Of a stretch of DNA of 64,000 nucleotides, positions 26,667 through 36,453 are shown piece by piece. Each line of letters starts with the position of its first letter. The stretch's first letter is position 1. Under the pieces are notes generated by a model, which was not told the DNA's origin, did not search any database, and worked only from the letters and a program-made list of their open reading frames with translations. The stretch comes from CAIOSQ01 sp041178225 (lineage in GTDB: Bacteria; Pseudomonadota; Alphaproteobacteria; CACIAM-22H2): contig JBEGVV010000024.1 in NCBI GenBank assembly GCA_041178225.1, forward strand, positions 35,958 to 99,957, given 5' to 3'. Both the position numbers and the translations under genes were made by a program.

Positions 26667-27935
26667 ATGAACGAACGACCCAACCGCCCGCGCTTCCCCG
26701 GGGAAGGCGTTCCCCGCGAGCGGATACTGGCCGACCTCGCCGCCATGCAGGCTGGCGACGTCCCGGCCCATGGGTCGAGGAACCTGCGCCCGAACTACTA
26801 CGTCGACGACGAGATCCTCGCGCTGATCGACGAGGTCTCCGCAAGGGTCGCGGAACAGAACGTCCTCTACGCCGGCAGCTCCTATCCCAGCATCGCGCGC
26901 ATCGAGGCCGAGCTCGTCGAGATGGGCCTCGACCTGTTCGGCGCGCCGGTCGACGCCGCCGGCACCGTCACCACGGGCGGCAGCGAGAGCAACTTCCTCG
27001 CGGTGAAGGCCGCGCGCGACCTCTTCGCCGCGCGCCGCGGCGGCGCAGGCGGCAGGCCAGAGCTCGTCCTCGCCCATACCGCGCATCCCTCCTTCGAGAA
27101 GGCCGCGCATTTCCTCGGCGTGCGCACCCGCCGCGCGAGCCGCAGCGTCGGCTTCGCCGCGGACGTCGAGGCGATGGCCGCGATGGCCGGGCCCGACACG
27201 ATCATGATGGTGGGCTCCGCCCCGCCGGCCGCCTACGGGCAGGCCGACCCGATCCGCGAGCTCGCCACGATCGCGGCGCGCCACGGCATCTGGTTCCACG
27301 TCGATTCCTGCATGGGCGGGTTCTTCCTGCCCTTCGCGCGCGAACTCGGCGAGCCGGTGCCGGACTTCGACTTCCGCGTGCCAGGCGTGTGGTCGCTTTC
27401 CGCCGACCTGCACAAGTTCGGCTACGCGCCCAAGGGCGCCTCGCTGCTCCTGCTCGCCGACCGCGCGCATCTCGCCTTCCAGGAATACCGCTTCGAGGAC
27501 TGGCCCTGGGGCCTCTACGCCACCGCCGGCTTCTCCGGCTCGCGCCCCGCGGCGCCGGTGGTCGCGGCATGGAGCGTGATGCGCCGCCTCGGCAGGCGCG
27601 GCTACCTCGACGTCACGCGCCGTACCCTCGCCGTGAAGCACCGGCTCATGGACGGCGTGCGCGCCATCCCCGGCCTCGGCGTCGTCGGCCGGCCCGACGC
27701 CGCGCATTTCTTCGTCTTCGGCGATGGCCTCGACGCCTACGCCGTGGAGGAAGGCCTCTCGGCGCGTGGATGGGCGCTCGCGCGCGCGCGGCTGCCGGAT
27801 TCCTTCCAGGTCTGGCCGGGCATCCCGCACGAGCAGAGCGCGGGCGAGTTCCTCGCTGACCTCGCCGAGGTCGCGGCGCAGGTGCGCGAGGCGGGCACGC
27901 GCTCGGCCGATCGCGCGGCGGTCTACGCGCGCTGA
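26667..27935 (+). CDS. PLP-dependent group II decarboxylase / sphingosine-phosphate-lyase-like enzyme
   Basis: This 422-residue fold-type I PLP enzyme has TGGSESNFLAVKAARD (substrate/phosphate region), HVDSCMGGFFLPF and the PLP lysine in SADLHKFGYAPKG. This pattern fits aromatic-amino-acid/glutamate decarboxylases and the sphingosine-1-phosphate lyase family, as does YAGSSYPSIARIE near the start. It would decarboxylate or C-C-cleave an amino compound. It follows the orphan binding protein by 70 bp including a hairpin, so it is plausibly co-expressed with it. The amine substrate is unknown. Confidence 0.85.
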   Translation: MNERPNRPRFPGEGVPRERILADLAAMQAGDVPAHGSRNLRPNYYVDDEILALIDEVSARVAEQNVLYAGSSYPSIARIEAELVEMGLDLFGAPVDAAGTVTTGGSESNFLAVKAARDLFAARRGGAGGRPELVLAHTAHPSFEKAAHFLGVRTRRASRSVGFAADVEAMAAMAGPDTIMMVGSAPPAAYGQADPIRELATIAARHGIWFHVDSCMGGFFLPFARELGEPVPDFDFRVPGVWSLSADLHKFGYAPKGASLLLLADRAHLAFQEYRFEDWPWGLYATAGFSGSRPAAPVVAAWSVMRRLGRRGYLDVTRRTLAVKHRLMDGVRAIPGLGVVGRPDAAHFFVFGDGLDAYAVEEGLSARGWALARARLPDSFQVWPGIPHEQSAGEFLADLAEVAAQVREAGTRSADRAAVYAR

Positions 27936-27942
27936 GCGCCGC

Positions 27943-28680
27943 CTAGGCGCCGATCTCCGCGAAGAGCCGGCCCCAGCCGCGGACGCGTCGCGCATCGACG
28001 CCGGCTCGGCGCAGGCTGCCCCAGAGCGCGGTCGCGACGCTGTCCAGCACGAGGACGCCGAGTTCGCGCTCCAGCGCCTCGACGACCGGCGCGCCCCGCA
28101 TGTTCGTGCACAGCACGACGACGGCCTGCGGGCGCGCCTTCGCGACCTCGCGCACGAGGCCCGCGATCGTCTCCCCGGAATACTCGGAGAAGGAGAAGTT
28201 GCCGCGGTCGCGCAGGTGCCGCTCCGCGACGCACTCGAAGCCCTCGCGCGCGAGGTTCGGCAGGATCCGCTCCTGGATCTCGTCGAGATAGGGCGTCACC
28301 AGCCCGTAGCGCGTCACGCCCGCGAGGCGGAAGATCTCCGCCAGCGCGAGGACCGAGGTCGTCGCGCCTATCCCCGTGCGCGCCTCGATCGCGGCGCAGA
28401 GCGCGCGGTCGCGGTCGAGCCCGAGCCAGCTCGCCGAGGTGCCGTTCCACGCGATCGAGGCAACGCGCGCGTCGGCGAGCAGGTCGCAGGCGGCGAGGAT
28501 GGGCTCGAGGTCGAACTGGCCGAGAGCCTGGTCGCGCATCGAGATCTCGGTCACGCGGAAGCGCGCGAAATGCGCGGTGACGTCGGGCAGGCCAGAGAGC
28601 ATCGCCGCGGTGACCGGCTCGAGCACCGTGTTCGATGACGGCGTCAGCATGCCAAGGAGCGTGCGCGGGCCCGGCGCCAT
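27943..28680 (-). CDS. Asp/Glu-racemase-fold protein resembling arylmalonate decarboxylase / maleate isomerase
   Basis: This 245-residue protein has the PSSNT loop (14-18) and the second catalytic-cysteine motif CTNMRG (Cys191) of the maleate isomerase/arylmalonate decarboxylase group. The first cysteine of racemases and isomerases is replaced by Gly80 (AWNGTSAS). Arylmalonate decarboxylase has the same Gly/Cys arrangement, so a decarboxylase, not a two-base racemase, is the better guess. It lies 3 bp downstream of another member of the same superfamily and in the same operon as an amidase. Substrate unknown. Confidence 0.8.
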   Translation of the reverse strand: MAPGPRTLLGMLTPSSNTVLEPVTAAMLSGLPDVTAHFARFRVTEISMRDQALGQFDLEPILAACDLLADARVASIAWNGTSASWLGLDRDRALCAAIEARTGIGATTSVLALAEIFRLAGVTRYGLVTPYLDEIQERILPNLAREGFECVAERHLRDRGNFSFSEYSGETIAGLVREVAKARPQAVVVLCTNMRGAPVVEALERELGVLVLDSVATALWGSLRRAGVDARRVRGWGRLFAEIGA

Positions 28681-28683
28681 GCC

Positions 28684-29442
28684 TCAGCCCTTGCCGCCGC
28701 CATCGCCGCGCAGCGCCGCGGCGAGCGCGTCGCCGATGCCGGTGCTCTCGCGCCCCGCGGGCGCGGCGAATGCCCCAGTCCGCGCCTTCGCGGCGCCGAG
28801 CCGGACCAGCGCCTCGGCCTGGCGGAAGGCGGCGGCCACGCCCTCGACGACCGGCACGACGCAGCGGGGCTGCAGGCGCGGCCCCGCCCCGGCCATGACC
28901 GCGCCGCTGATCACCGCCACCTCGATGCCGTCGCGCTCGGCCATGTCGTTGATCGCGTCGGCGACCTGTGCGTCGACCGCGAGCGCGCCCTCGGGCGTGT
29001 AGACCGCGCGCGAGTCGACGACGCGCCACGCCGCGAGCCGCGCGCCAAAGCCGTGCCCCTCGATCAGCGTGCGGTAGAGGGCCATCGAGCGCGCGTCGAA
29101 GGTGACGAAGCCGAAGCGGCCGCCGAGCTGGCGCGCGGTCAGCAGCGCCGCCTCGGTCATCGCGACGACCGGGATGGGCAGCAGCTCGCGCCCGGCGCGC
29201 AGGCCCGTGTCCCAGGAGACGGCGACCAGCACCGCGTCGCAGCCCGGCGCGTGCCGCGCCATGAGCTCCACGGCAGCGTGCTCGCCAATGGCCATCTCGG
29301 TCCACGTCCCGATCACCCGGCCGCCGAAGCTGCCCGTGGCCTCGACGATCTCGGTGCCCGGCGAGGCCATGGCGCGCACGGCATCCGCCACGCGCCGGGT
29401 GACGAACTCCGACGTGTTGGCGTTGAGGACCAGCAGCCGCAC
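28684..29442 (-). CDS. Hydantoin-racemase-like (HyuE) Asp/Glu racemase superfamily protein without catalytic cysteines
   Basis: This 252-residue protein begins MRLLVLNANTSE, the typical start of hydantoin racemases. The first catalytic Cys is replaced by Val75 (VAVSWDTGL) and the second by Gly180 (VISGAVMAG). The rest of the fold is well kept (GRELLPIPVVAMTEAA, VVPVVEGVAAA). It is unlikely to racemise by the usual thiol mechanism. Start: GTG at 29440-29442, chosen because it gives the family N-terminus and sits 16 bp after the amidase stop. No strong ribosome-binding site is visible, so it is probably translationally coupled. Confidence 0.8.
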   Translation of the reverse strand: MRLLVLNANTSEFVTRRVADAVRAMASPGTEIVEATGSFGGRVIGTWTEMAIGEHAAVELMARHAPGCDAVLVAVSWDTGLRAGRELLPIPVVAMTEAALLTARQLGGRFGFVTFDARSMALYRTLIEGHGFGARLAAWRVVDSRAVYTPEGALAVDAQVADAINDMAERDGIEVAVISGAVMAGAGPRLQPRCVVPVVEGVAAAFRQAEALVRLGAAKARTGAFAAPAGRESTGIGDALAAALRGDGGGKG

Positions 29443-29458
29443 GCGGGCGCCCTGCCGC

Positions 29459-30850
29459 TCAGCCCTTGGGCATCGCGAAGGGCGCCAGCGCCTCGTAGGC
29501 CCGCGCCGCGCGCAGCACCAGCGCGTCGGCGTAGCGCGCGCCAACGACCTGAAGCCCGATCGGCAGGCCCGCGGAGGTGAAGCCGCAGGGCACGCTCGCG
29601 GCCGGGTGGCCGGTGAAGTTGAACGGGAAGTGGAACGGGGCCCAGTCGAGCCACTCCTTCATCCCGCTGCCCGGTGGCACCTCGTGGCCGACCTCGAAGG
29701 CCGGCACGGAGAGGCTGGGCGTCAGCAGGAGGTCATGGCTCTCCATGAACGCGTTCATCCTGCGCCCCAGCGCGTCGCGCGCGCCCCAGGCGCGCAGCAG
29801 CTCCATGCCCGTCGTGGTCCGGCCACGCGCGGAGAAGCGCACGTAGCCGGGATCCATCAGCGAGCGCTTCTCCGGCGCGACGGACTCCACGGTCAGCGCC
29901 ATGTTGGTGACGTAGAAGAGCTCCATCGGCTCGCGGCAATCCTCGATGCCGGGATCCACCTCCTCGACGATCGCGCCGAGCTCGGCGAAGCGATGCGCCG
30001 CGGCGCGGACCGCGGCCGCGATCTCCGGGTCGACGTTGCGCACGTAGCCGAGCGTCGGGCTGTAGGCGACGCGCAGGCCGCGCACCCCGGCCTCGAGGCC
30101 GACGCGGTAGTCGCGGACATCGGGCGGCGGCGCGAGCCAGTCGCGCGCGTCGGGCCGCGCCATGACGGAGAGCATCAGCGCCGCGTCCTCGACCGTGCGC
30201 GTCAGCGGCCCGGTATGCGACTGCATCGGCAGGGCGCCATAGGGCCAGGCCGGGACGCGGGCATAGGTGGGCTTGAGGCCGAACACGCCGCAGAAGGTCG
30301 CGGGCATGCGCACCGAGCCGGCGCCGTCGGACCCGTGGTGCAGGAAGCCCATGTTGAGGGCGGCGCAGACGCCCGCGCCGCTGCTCGAGCCGCCGGCGGT
30401 CTTGCTGCGGTCCCAGGGATTGCGCGTGAGGCCGGTCAGCGGCGAATCGCTCGTCCCCTTCCATCCGAATTCCGGCATCGTCGTCTTGCCGAGCAGGATC
30501 GCGCCCTCCTCGCGCAGCCGCGCGACCGCGGGCGCGTCGTCGGGGGCGACCTCGTCGGGCGAGGTGGTGCGCGAGCCGCGCCGCCAGCCCCAGCCCTTCA
30601 CCGGCCACTGGTCCTTGATGGTCGTCGGGATGCCGTCGACGAGGCCAGCCGGCCTCCCCTTCGCCCATCGCGCCTCGGACGCCCGCGCGGCCTCGAGCGC
30701 TTCCTCGGGCTTCAGCACGCAGAAGGCGTTGTGCGCGGGATCGAGGGCGCCGATGCGGTCGTAGACCGACTTCGTCACCTCGACGGGCGAGAGCTTCCTC
30801 GCCCGGTACAGCCGCAGCAGCTCGGCGGCGGTCAGCGTCGCGATGTCCAT
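29459..30850 (-). CDS. Amidase-signature-family amidase (system 2 cluster)
   Basis: This 463-residue amidase has the Ser-cisSer-Lys triad: Lys79 in TTIKD, the GGSSSG segment at 153-158 and the nucleophile Ser179 in DGAGSVRMP. It hydrolyses a carboxamide, releasing ammonia or an amine. It lies between the binding-protein gene (upstream, separated by a GNRA-loop hairpin) and two racemase-fold genes. The group therefore looks like a binding-protein/catabolic operon for an amide. Confidence 0.92.
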   Translation of the reverse strand: MDIATLTAAELLRLYRARKLSPVEVTKSVYDRIGALDPAHNAFCVLKPEEALEAARASEARWAKGRPAGLVDGIPTTIKDQWPVKGWGWRRGSRTTSPDEVAPDDAPAVARLREEGAILLGKTTMPEFGWKGTSDSPLTGLTRNPWDRSKTAGGSSSGAGVCAALNMGFLHHGSDGAGSVRMPATFCGVFGLKPTYARVPAWPYGALPMQSHTGPLTRTVEDAALMLSVMARPDARDWLAPPPDVRDYRVGLEAGVRGLRVAYSPTLGYVRNVDPEIAAAVRAAAHRFAELGAIVEEVDPGIEDCREPMELFYVTNMALTVESVAPEKRSLMDPGYVRFSARGRTTTGMELLRAWGARDALGRRMNAFMESHDLLLTPSLSVPAFEVGHEVPPGSGMKEWLDWAPFHFPFNFTGHPAASVPCGFTSAGLPIGLQVVGARYADALVLRAARAYEALAPFAMPKG

Positions 30851-30876
30851 GGCATCCCCCTTCCCCTCAAGCGAAA

Positions 30877-30902
30877 GGGGCCGGCGCTTGCGCGCCGGCC
30901 CC
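30877..30902 (-). repeat. Hairpin between binding-protein and amidase genes
   Basis: A perfect 11-bp stem; on the minus strand the loop is GCAA, a GNRA tetraloop. It is followed by TTTCGCTT, so partial termination is possible here. The downstream amidase start is 26 bp away. It sits at the same kind of junction as the hairpins after two other binding-protein genes. Confidence 0.65.
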
Positions 30903-30913
30903 CGTCTGCCGTC

Positions 30914-32491
30914 TCACCTCTTCTCGACGTTCCAGGCCACGAACAGAAGGGCCTCTGGCACGCCGACGAGGCTCTTGCGCCACGCCACCGGGGCCGTGAA
31001 CTGCCCGGTGTTCACGTAGTGGAAGTGCTCGTAGAAGCGCTTCTGAAGGCCGTCGGTGGCCTTCATCTGCTCCTCCTTGCTGCCAGCGGCGACGAAGTCC
31101 GCGCGCAGCTTCTCGGTCTGCTCGTCGCACGGCCAGCCGAACCAGTTCTTCTTGTCGCAGGACGAGACGAGCGGCGCGTTGGTGATCGGGCTCGCCATCG
31201 GGATGCCCGTCCACCAGGTCGGGAAGATGTGCCAGCCGCGTGAGCCGGGCCCGGGCGCGTCCTGCACCGTGCGACGGCTGGTGAGCGTGCTCCAGTCGAG
31301 CGCCTCGAGCTTCGCCTTCACGCCGGCTTCCTTCAGCTTCTCGACGATCACCAGCGAGTTCTGGCCGATCAGCTGCTGGTCGGTCGGGTGGAGGACGATG
31401 ATCTCCTCGCCCTTGTAGCCGGCCTCGGCGAAGAGCTGCTTCGCCTTCGCCACGTTCGCCTTCCTGTGGCCCTCCGAGTACTTCTGGTTCTCGAACGGCG
31501 CGTTGCACATGAAGATCGAGTAGCAGTTCTGCTGGAAGTCCTTGTTGCCGACCATCGCGGCGAGGAACTCCTCCTGGTCGACCAGCAGCGTCAGCGCCTC
31601 GCGCGCCTTCACGTTGTTGAAGGGCGGGTGCAGGTGGTTCGGGCGCAGGTGGCCCATCTTGCCCAGCTTGTCGAGGACCTTCACGACGATGTTCTGGTCC
31701 TTCTGCAGCAGCGGCAGCAGGTCGTAGGTCGGCTGCTCGAAGGCATCGACCTCGCCCTTCAGCAGGGCCTGCGTCGCGGTGTTCGGGTCGGGCAGGTAGA
31801 CCCACTCGACCTTGTCGACCTTGGCGACCTTGGCGCCGGCGAAGCCGTCGGAGGGCTCGCTGCGGGGCTTGTAGTCCTTGAACGGGCGGTAGACGACCTT
31901 GCTGCCCGCGACCCACTCGTTGGCCGCGAAGACGAACGGGCCGGAGCCGACCTGCTCCTTGACCTGCTCGAACGGGTCGGTCATCGCGTCCTTCTCGCGC
32001 ATGATGAAGGGCGGCAGCGCCGGGTCGGCGAGCATGTCGATGACGGCGCCGAACTTCTCCTTGAGCACGAGCTCGAAGGACAGCTCGTCGGTCGCCACGA
32101 TCGACGCGACGCGCGACATCATCGGGCCGCCGCGGGTCGGCAGCTTGCCCCAGCGCACCAGCGAGGCGACCGCGTCCTTCGCGGTGACGGGCGTGCCGTC
32201 GTGCCACTTCATGCCGGCGCGCAGCTTGAAGTTCCACTTCATGCCGTCGGGGCTGCGCGACCAGGTGTCGACCATCTGCGGCCGGGCCACGAGCTTGCTG
32301 TCCAGCGCGAACAGCGTGTCGTAGATCATGTAGCCGTGGTTGACGGTGATCGCGGCCGTCGTCCAGATCGGATCGAGGTTCTTGAGGTCGGCCTGCGGCA
32401 CGAGGCGCAGCACCTTCTCCTGCGCCTGCGCGGCGCCGGAAATGGCGAGCACCGCGGCACCTGCGGCGAGCCATGACTTCCACTGCTTCAT
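30914..32491 (-). CDS. Peptide/nickel-type ABC substrate-binding protein (SBP family 5), system 2
   Basis: This 525-residue protein has a ~23-residue signal peptide (MKQWKSWLAAGAAVLAISG, cleavage near AQA-QE) and a full SBP_bac_5 domain with KLRAGMKWHDGTPVTAKD. AAGGAGGGAAAC directly precedes the ATG at 32489-32491, which rules out longer starts. It is divergent from its likely permease/ATPase operon (32641-36439) across 149 bp, and followed by an amidase and two racemase-fold genes. Confidence 0.93.
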   Translation of the reverse strand: MKQWKSWLAAGAAVLAISGAAQAQEKVLRLVPQADLKNLDPIWTTAAITVNHGYMIYDTLFALDSKLVARPQMVDTWSRSPDGMKWNFKLRAGMKWHDGTPVTAKDAVASLVRWGKLPTRGGPMMSRVASIVATDELSFELVLKEKFGAVIDMLADPALPPFIMREKDAMTDPFEQVKEQVGSGPFVFAANEWVAGSKVVYRPFKDYKPRSEPSDGFAGAKVAKVDKVEWVYLPDPNTATQALLKGEVDAFEQPTYDLLPLLQKDQNIVVKVLDKLGKMGHLRPNHLHPPFNNVKAREALTLLVDQEEFLAAMVGNKDFQQNCYSIFMCNAPFENQKYSEGHRKANVAKAKQLFAEAGYKGEEIIVLHPTDQQLIGQNSLVIVEKLKEAGVKAKLEALDWSTLTSRRTVQDAPGPGSRGWHIFPTWWTGIPMASPITNAPLVSSCDKKNWFGWPCDEQTEKLRADFVAAGSKEEQMKATDGLQKRFYEHFHYVNTGQFTAPVAWRKSLVGVPEALLFVAWNVEKR

Positions 32492-32524
32492 GTTTCCCTC
32501 CTTGTGAAACTCCCTGAGGGACGA

Positions 32525-32553
32525 ATATTGCCCCGCTTGAAGCCCCGCGGCAA
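32525..32553 (-). promoter_or_regulatory. Candidate promoter of the system 2 binding-protein operon
   Basis: On the minus strand TTGCCG (32548-32553) and CAATAT (32525-32530) are separated by 17 bp, 33 bp upstream of the ATG. A short palindrome TCCCT-G-AGGGA (32511-32521) lies just downstream of the -10 and could be an operator. Confidence 0.45.
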
Positions 32554-32640
32554 ACCATGCCTTACTTGGAACGCAGGGAGCCGGGGCCGGTCGCGCAAGC
32601 GCCGAGCGCGCCGGCATGCAGGGAGCGGGAGCAGTCCGGG

Positions 32641-33582
32641 GTGTTCGCCTACGTCATCAGACGAACGATAGCGACCGTGCCGGTCGTGGCGATCGTGGCG
32701 GTCTTCGTGTTCTCGCTGCTCTACGTCACGCCGGGCGACCCGGCCGCCGTCATCGCGGGCGACCTCGCCACGGCGGAGGACATCGCGCGGATCCGCGCGC
32801 GCCTCGGCCTCGACGAGCCCTTCCTCGTCCGCTTCGGGCAATGGGCCTGGGCGGCCATCGGCGGGGACCTCGGCGTCTCGATCTTCACCAACCAGCCCGT
32901 GACGCGGATGATCCAGCAGCGCATCGAGCCGACGCTGATGCTGAGCCTGTGCACCCTCGTCATCACCGTCGTGCTCGCCGTGCCGATGGGCGTCGTCGCC
33001 GCGTGGAAGGCCGGCACGTGGATCGACCGCGCGATCATGGCCTTCGCTGTGCTCGGCTTCTCCGTCCCGGTCTTCGTGCTCGCCTACCTGCTGATCCTCG
33101 GCTTCTCGATCGAGCTCGAGTGGCTTCCGGTGCAGGGCTACACCCCGCTCTCCGCCGGGATCGGCCCGTTCCTGCGCAGCATGACCCTGCCCGCGCTGGC
33201 GCTGGGCATCGTCTACATGGCGCTGATCGCCCGCATCACGCGCGCCAGCATGCTCGAGGTGATGGCGCAGGACTACATCCGCACGGCCGAGGCCAAGGGC
33301 CTGTTCCAGAACGAGGTGCTGCTCGGCCACGCGCTCAAGAACGCCGCCGTCCCCATCGTCACGGTGATCGGCATCGGCATAGCGCTGCTGATCTCGGGCG
33401 TGGTCGTGACCGAGACGGTCTTCGCGATCCCCGGCCTGGGACGGCTCACGGTCGACGCGATCCTGCGCCGCGACTACCCCATCATCCAGGGCGTGGTGCT
33501 GCTCTTCTCGTTCACCTACGTGGTCGTGAACCTGCTGATCGACCTCAGCTACACGCTTCTCGACCCCCGGATCCGGTACTGA
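32641..33582 (+). CDS. ABC transporter permease, DppB type, system 2
   Basis: This 313-residue protein has six predicted membrane segments, beginning VFAYVIRRTIATVPVVAIVA, with TPGDPAAVIAGDLAT and the EAA-like loop AEAKGLFQNEVLLGHALKNA. The GTG at 32641-32643 is taken as start because it gives the canonical DppB N-terminus and is preceded by GCGGGAGCAG; the upstream in-frame ATG at 32557 would add a Pro/Ala-rich tail unlike the family. It is the first gene of a seven-gene operon ending at 41215. Confidence 0.9.
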   Translation: MFAYVIRRTIATVPVVAIVAVFVFSLLYVTPGDPAAVIAGDLATAEDIARIRARLGLDEPFLVRFGQWAWAAIGGDLGVSIFTNQPVTRMIQQRIEPTLMLSLCTLVITVVLAVPMGVVAAWKAGTWIDRAIMAFAVLGFSVPVFVLAYLLILGFSIELEWLPVQGYTPLSAGIGPFLRSMTLPALALGIVYMALIARITRASMLEVMAQDYIRTAEAKGLFQNEVLLGHALKNAAVPIVTVIGIGIALLISGVVVTETVFAIPGLGRLTVDAILRRDYPIIQGVVLLFSFTYVVVNLLIDLSYTLLDPRIRY

Positions 33583-33583
33583 C

Positions 33584-34468
33584 ATGGCCTCGATCACGCG
33601 CACCGGGCCGATGAAGCTGCCCTCCGAGAGGAGCAAGCGGGGCCCGCTCGCCGTCCTGCGCCGGCACCCGACCGCCATCCTCGGCGGCGCGATCCTGCTC
33701 GCCATGGTCTGCGTCGCGGTCTTCGCGCCCTTCCTCGGCACGGTCGATCCCCAGAAGGTCTCGCCGATCTTCCGCCTGCGCCCGCCATCGGAGCGCTTCT
33801 GGTTCGGCACCGACCTGCTCGGCCGCGACATCTACAGCCGCGTGCTCTACGGCACGCGCGTCTCGCTGACGGTCGGCATCGGCGTCGCGATCCTCGCCAC
33901 CGCGGTCGGCCTGCTGATCGGCCTCGTCACGGGCTTCATCCGGCTCGCCGACAACATCCTGATGCGCTTCATGGACGGGCTGATGTCGGTGCCGCCGGTC
34001 CTGCTCGCCATCGCGCTGATGGCGCTGACCCGCGCCAGCCTCGAGAACGTGATCCTCGCCATCGCGGTCGCCGAGATCCCGCGCGTCACGCGCCTCGTGC
34101 GCGGCCTCGTCCTGTCGCTGCGCGAGCAGCCGATGGTGGAGGCCGCGATCGCCGCGGGCTCGGGCCTGCCGAGCATCCTCTTCCGCCACATCCTGCCGAA
34201 CACGATCGCGCCGCTGCTCGTGCAGGGCACCTACATCTGCGCCTCGGCGATGATCACCGAGGCGATCCTCAGCTTCATCGGCGCCGGCACGCCGCCCAAC
34301 ATCCCGTCCTGGGGCAACATCGTCGCGGACGGCCGCAGCGTCTTCCAGGTGAAGCCCTACATCATCGTCTTCCCGGGCATCTTCCTGTCGCTCACGGTGC
34401 TGGCCGTGAACCTCGTCGGCGACGGGCTGCGCGACGCCCTCGACCCGCGCCTCGCGCGCAGGATCTGA
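33584..34468 (+). CDS. ABC transporter permease, DppC type, system 2
   Basis: This 294-residue partner permease carries the hallmark FWFGTDLLGRDIYSRVLYG and the EAA loop AAIAAGSGLPSILFRHILPN. It has about six membrane segments after a basic cytoplasmic N-terminus. It starts 1 bp after the DppB stop and lies 4 bp before the ATPase gene. Confidence 0.93.
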   Translation: MASITRTGPMKLPSERSKRGPLAVLRRHPTAILGGAILLAMVCVAVFAPFLGTVDPQKVSPIFRLRPPSERFWFGTDLLGRDIYSRVLYGTRVSLTVGIGVAILATAVGLLIGLVTGFIRLADNILMRFMDGLMSVPPVLLAIALMALTRASLENVILAIAVAEIPRVTRLVRGLVLSLREQPMVEAAIAAGSGLPSILFRHILPNTIAPLLVQGTYICASAMITEAILSFIGAGTPPNIPSWGNIVADGRSVFQVKPYIIVFPGIFLSLTVLAVNLVGDGLRDALDPRLARRI

Positions 34469-34472
34469 CGCG

Positions 34473-35470
<998 letters not shown>

Positions 35471-35474
<4 letters not shown>

Positions 35475-36439
35475 CCGCGCCCGCCCTGCTCGAGGTCGAG
35501 GGCCTCAAGAAGCACTTCCCGATCCGCACCGGCCTGCTCCAGCGCGTGACCGGCCAGGTCCACGCGGTCGACGGCGTCTCGTTCTCGCTCGCGGCCGGCG
35601 AGACGCTCGGCCTTGTCGGCGAGTCCGGCTGCGGGAAGTCGACGACCGGCAAGGCGATCATCAAGCTGATCGACCCGACCGACGGCGAGGTGCGGCTCGG
35701 CGGGCGCCGCATCGACGGCCTGTCGCGCGCCGAGATGCGCCCGGTGCGGCGCGACCTGCAATTCGTCTTCCAGGACCCCTACGCATCGCTGAACCAGCGG
35801 CTGACCGCGGGGCAGATCGTCGCCGAGCCGCTGCGCAACTTCGAGCAGCTCTCCGCCACGCAACGCCGCGAGCGCGTCGCCGCGCTCTTCGCGCGCGTCG
35901 GGCTGCGGCCCGAGCAGATGGACCGCTACCCGCACGAGTTCTCCGGCGGCCAGCGCCAGCGCATCGGCATCGCGCGCGCGCTGGCGCCGAACCCGAAGGT
36001 GATCATCTGCGACGAGCCGGTCTCGGCCCTCGACGTCTCGGTGCAGGCGCAGGTCATCAACCTGCTGGTCGACCTGCAGCGCGACCTCGGCCTCTCCTAC
36101 CTGTTCATCGCCCACGACCTCGCCGTGGTGGAGCACATAAGCCATCGCGTCGCCGTGATGTACCTGGGCCGGATCGTGGAGATCGCCGAGAAGCGCACGC
36201 TCTTCGCCAGGCCGCTGCACCCCTACACGGAGGCGCTGCTCTCGGCCGTGCCGGTGCCCGACCCGAAGACGCGGCGCAAGCGCATCATCCTCAAGGGCGA
36301 CGTGCCGAGCCCGAGCCGCCCGCCCTCCGGCTGCCACTTCCACACCCGCTGCCCGCATGCCGAGGCGCGCTGCCGCGTCGAGGCGCCGGCGCTGCGCGAG
36401 GTCGAGGGCGGGCACCGGGTCGCCTGCCACCTGCGCTGA
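35471..36439 (+). CDS. ABC transporter ATPase, DppF type, system 2
   Basis: This 322-residue ATPase has Walker A GESGCGKSTTG, signature SGGQRQR, Walker B IICDEPVSALD and the Cys-rich C-terminal segment GCHFHTRCPHAEARC. It completes importer system 2, whose binding protein is the divergent gene at 30914-32491. The next gene, a phosphotriesterase-like hydrolase, begins 14 bp downstream and continues the operon. Confidence 0.93.
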
Positions 36440-36453
36440 CGCCGAGCCCAGCC

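Noticed and set aside
24869..26746. Upstream extension of the DMFase-like frame to 1371 codons
   Set aside because: The extension runs antisense through the orphan binding-protein gene. The ATG at 24868 has a good ribosome-binding site and gives the family length.
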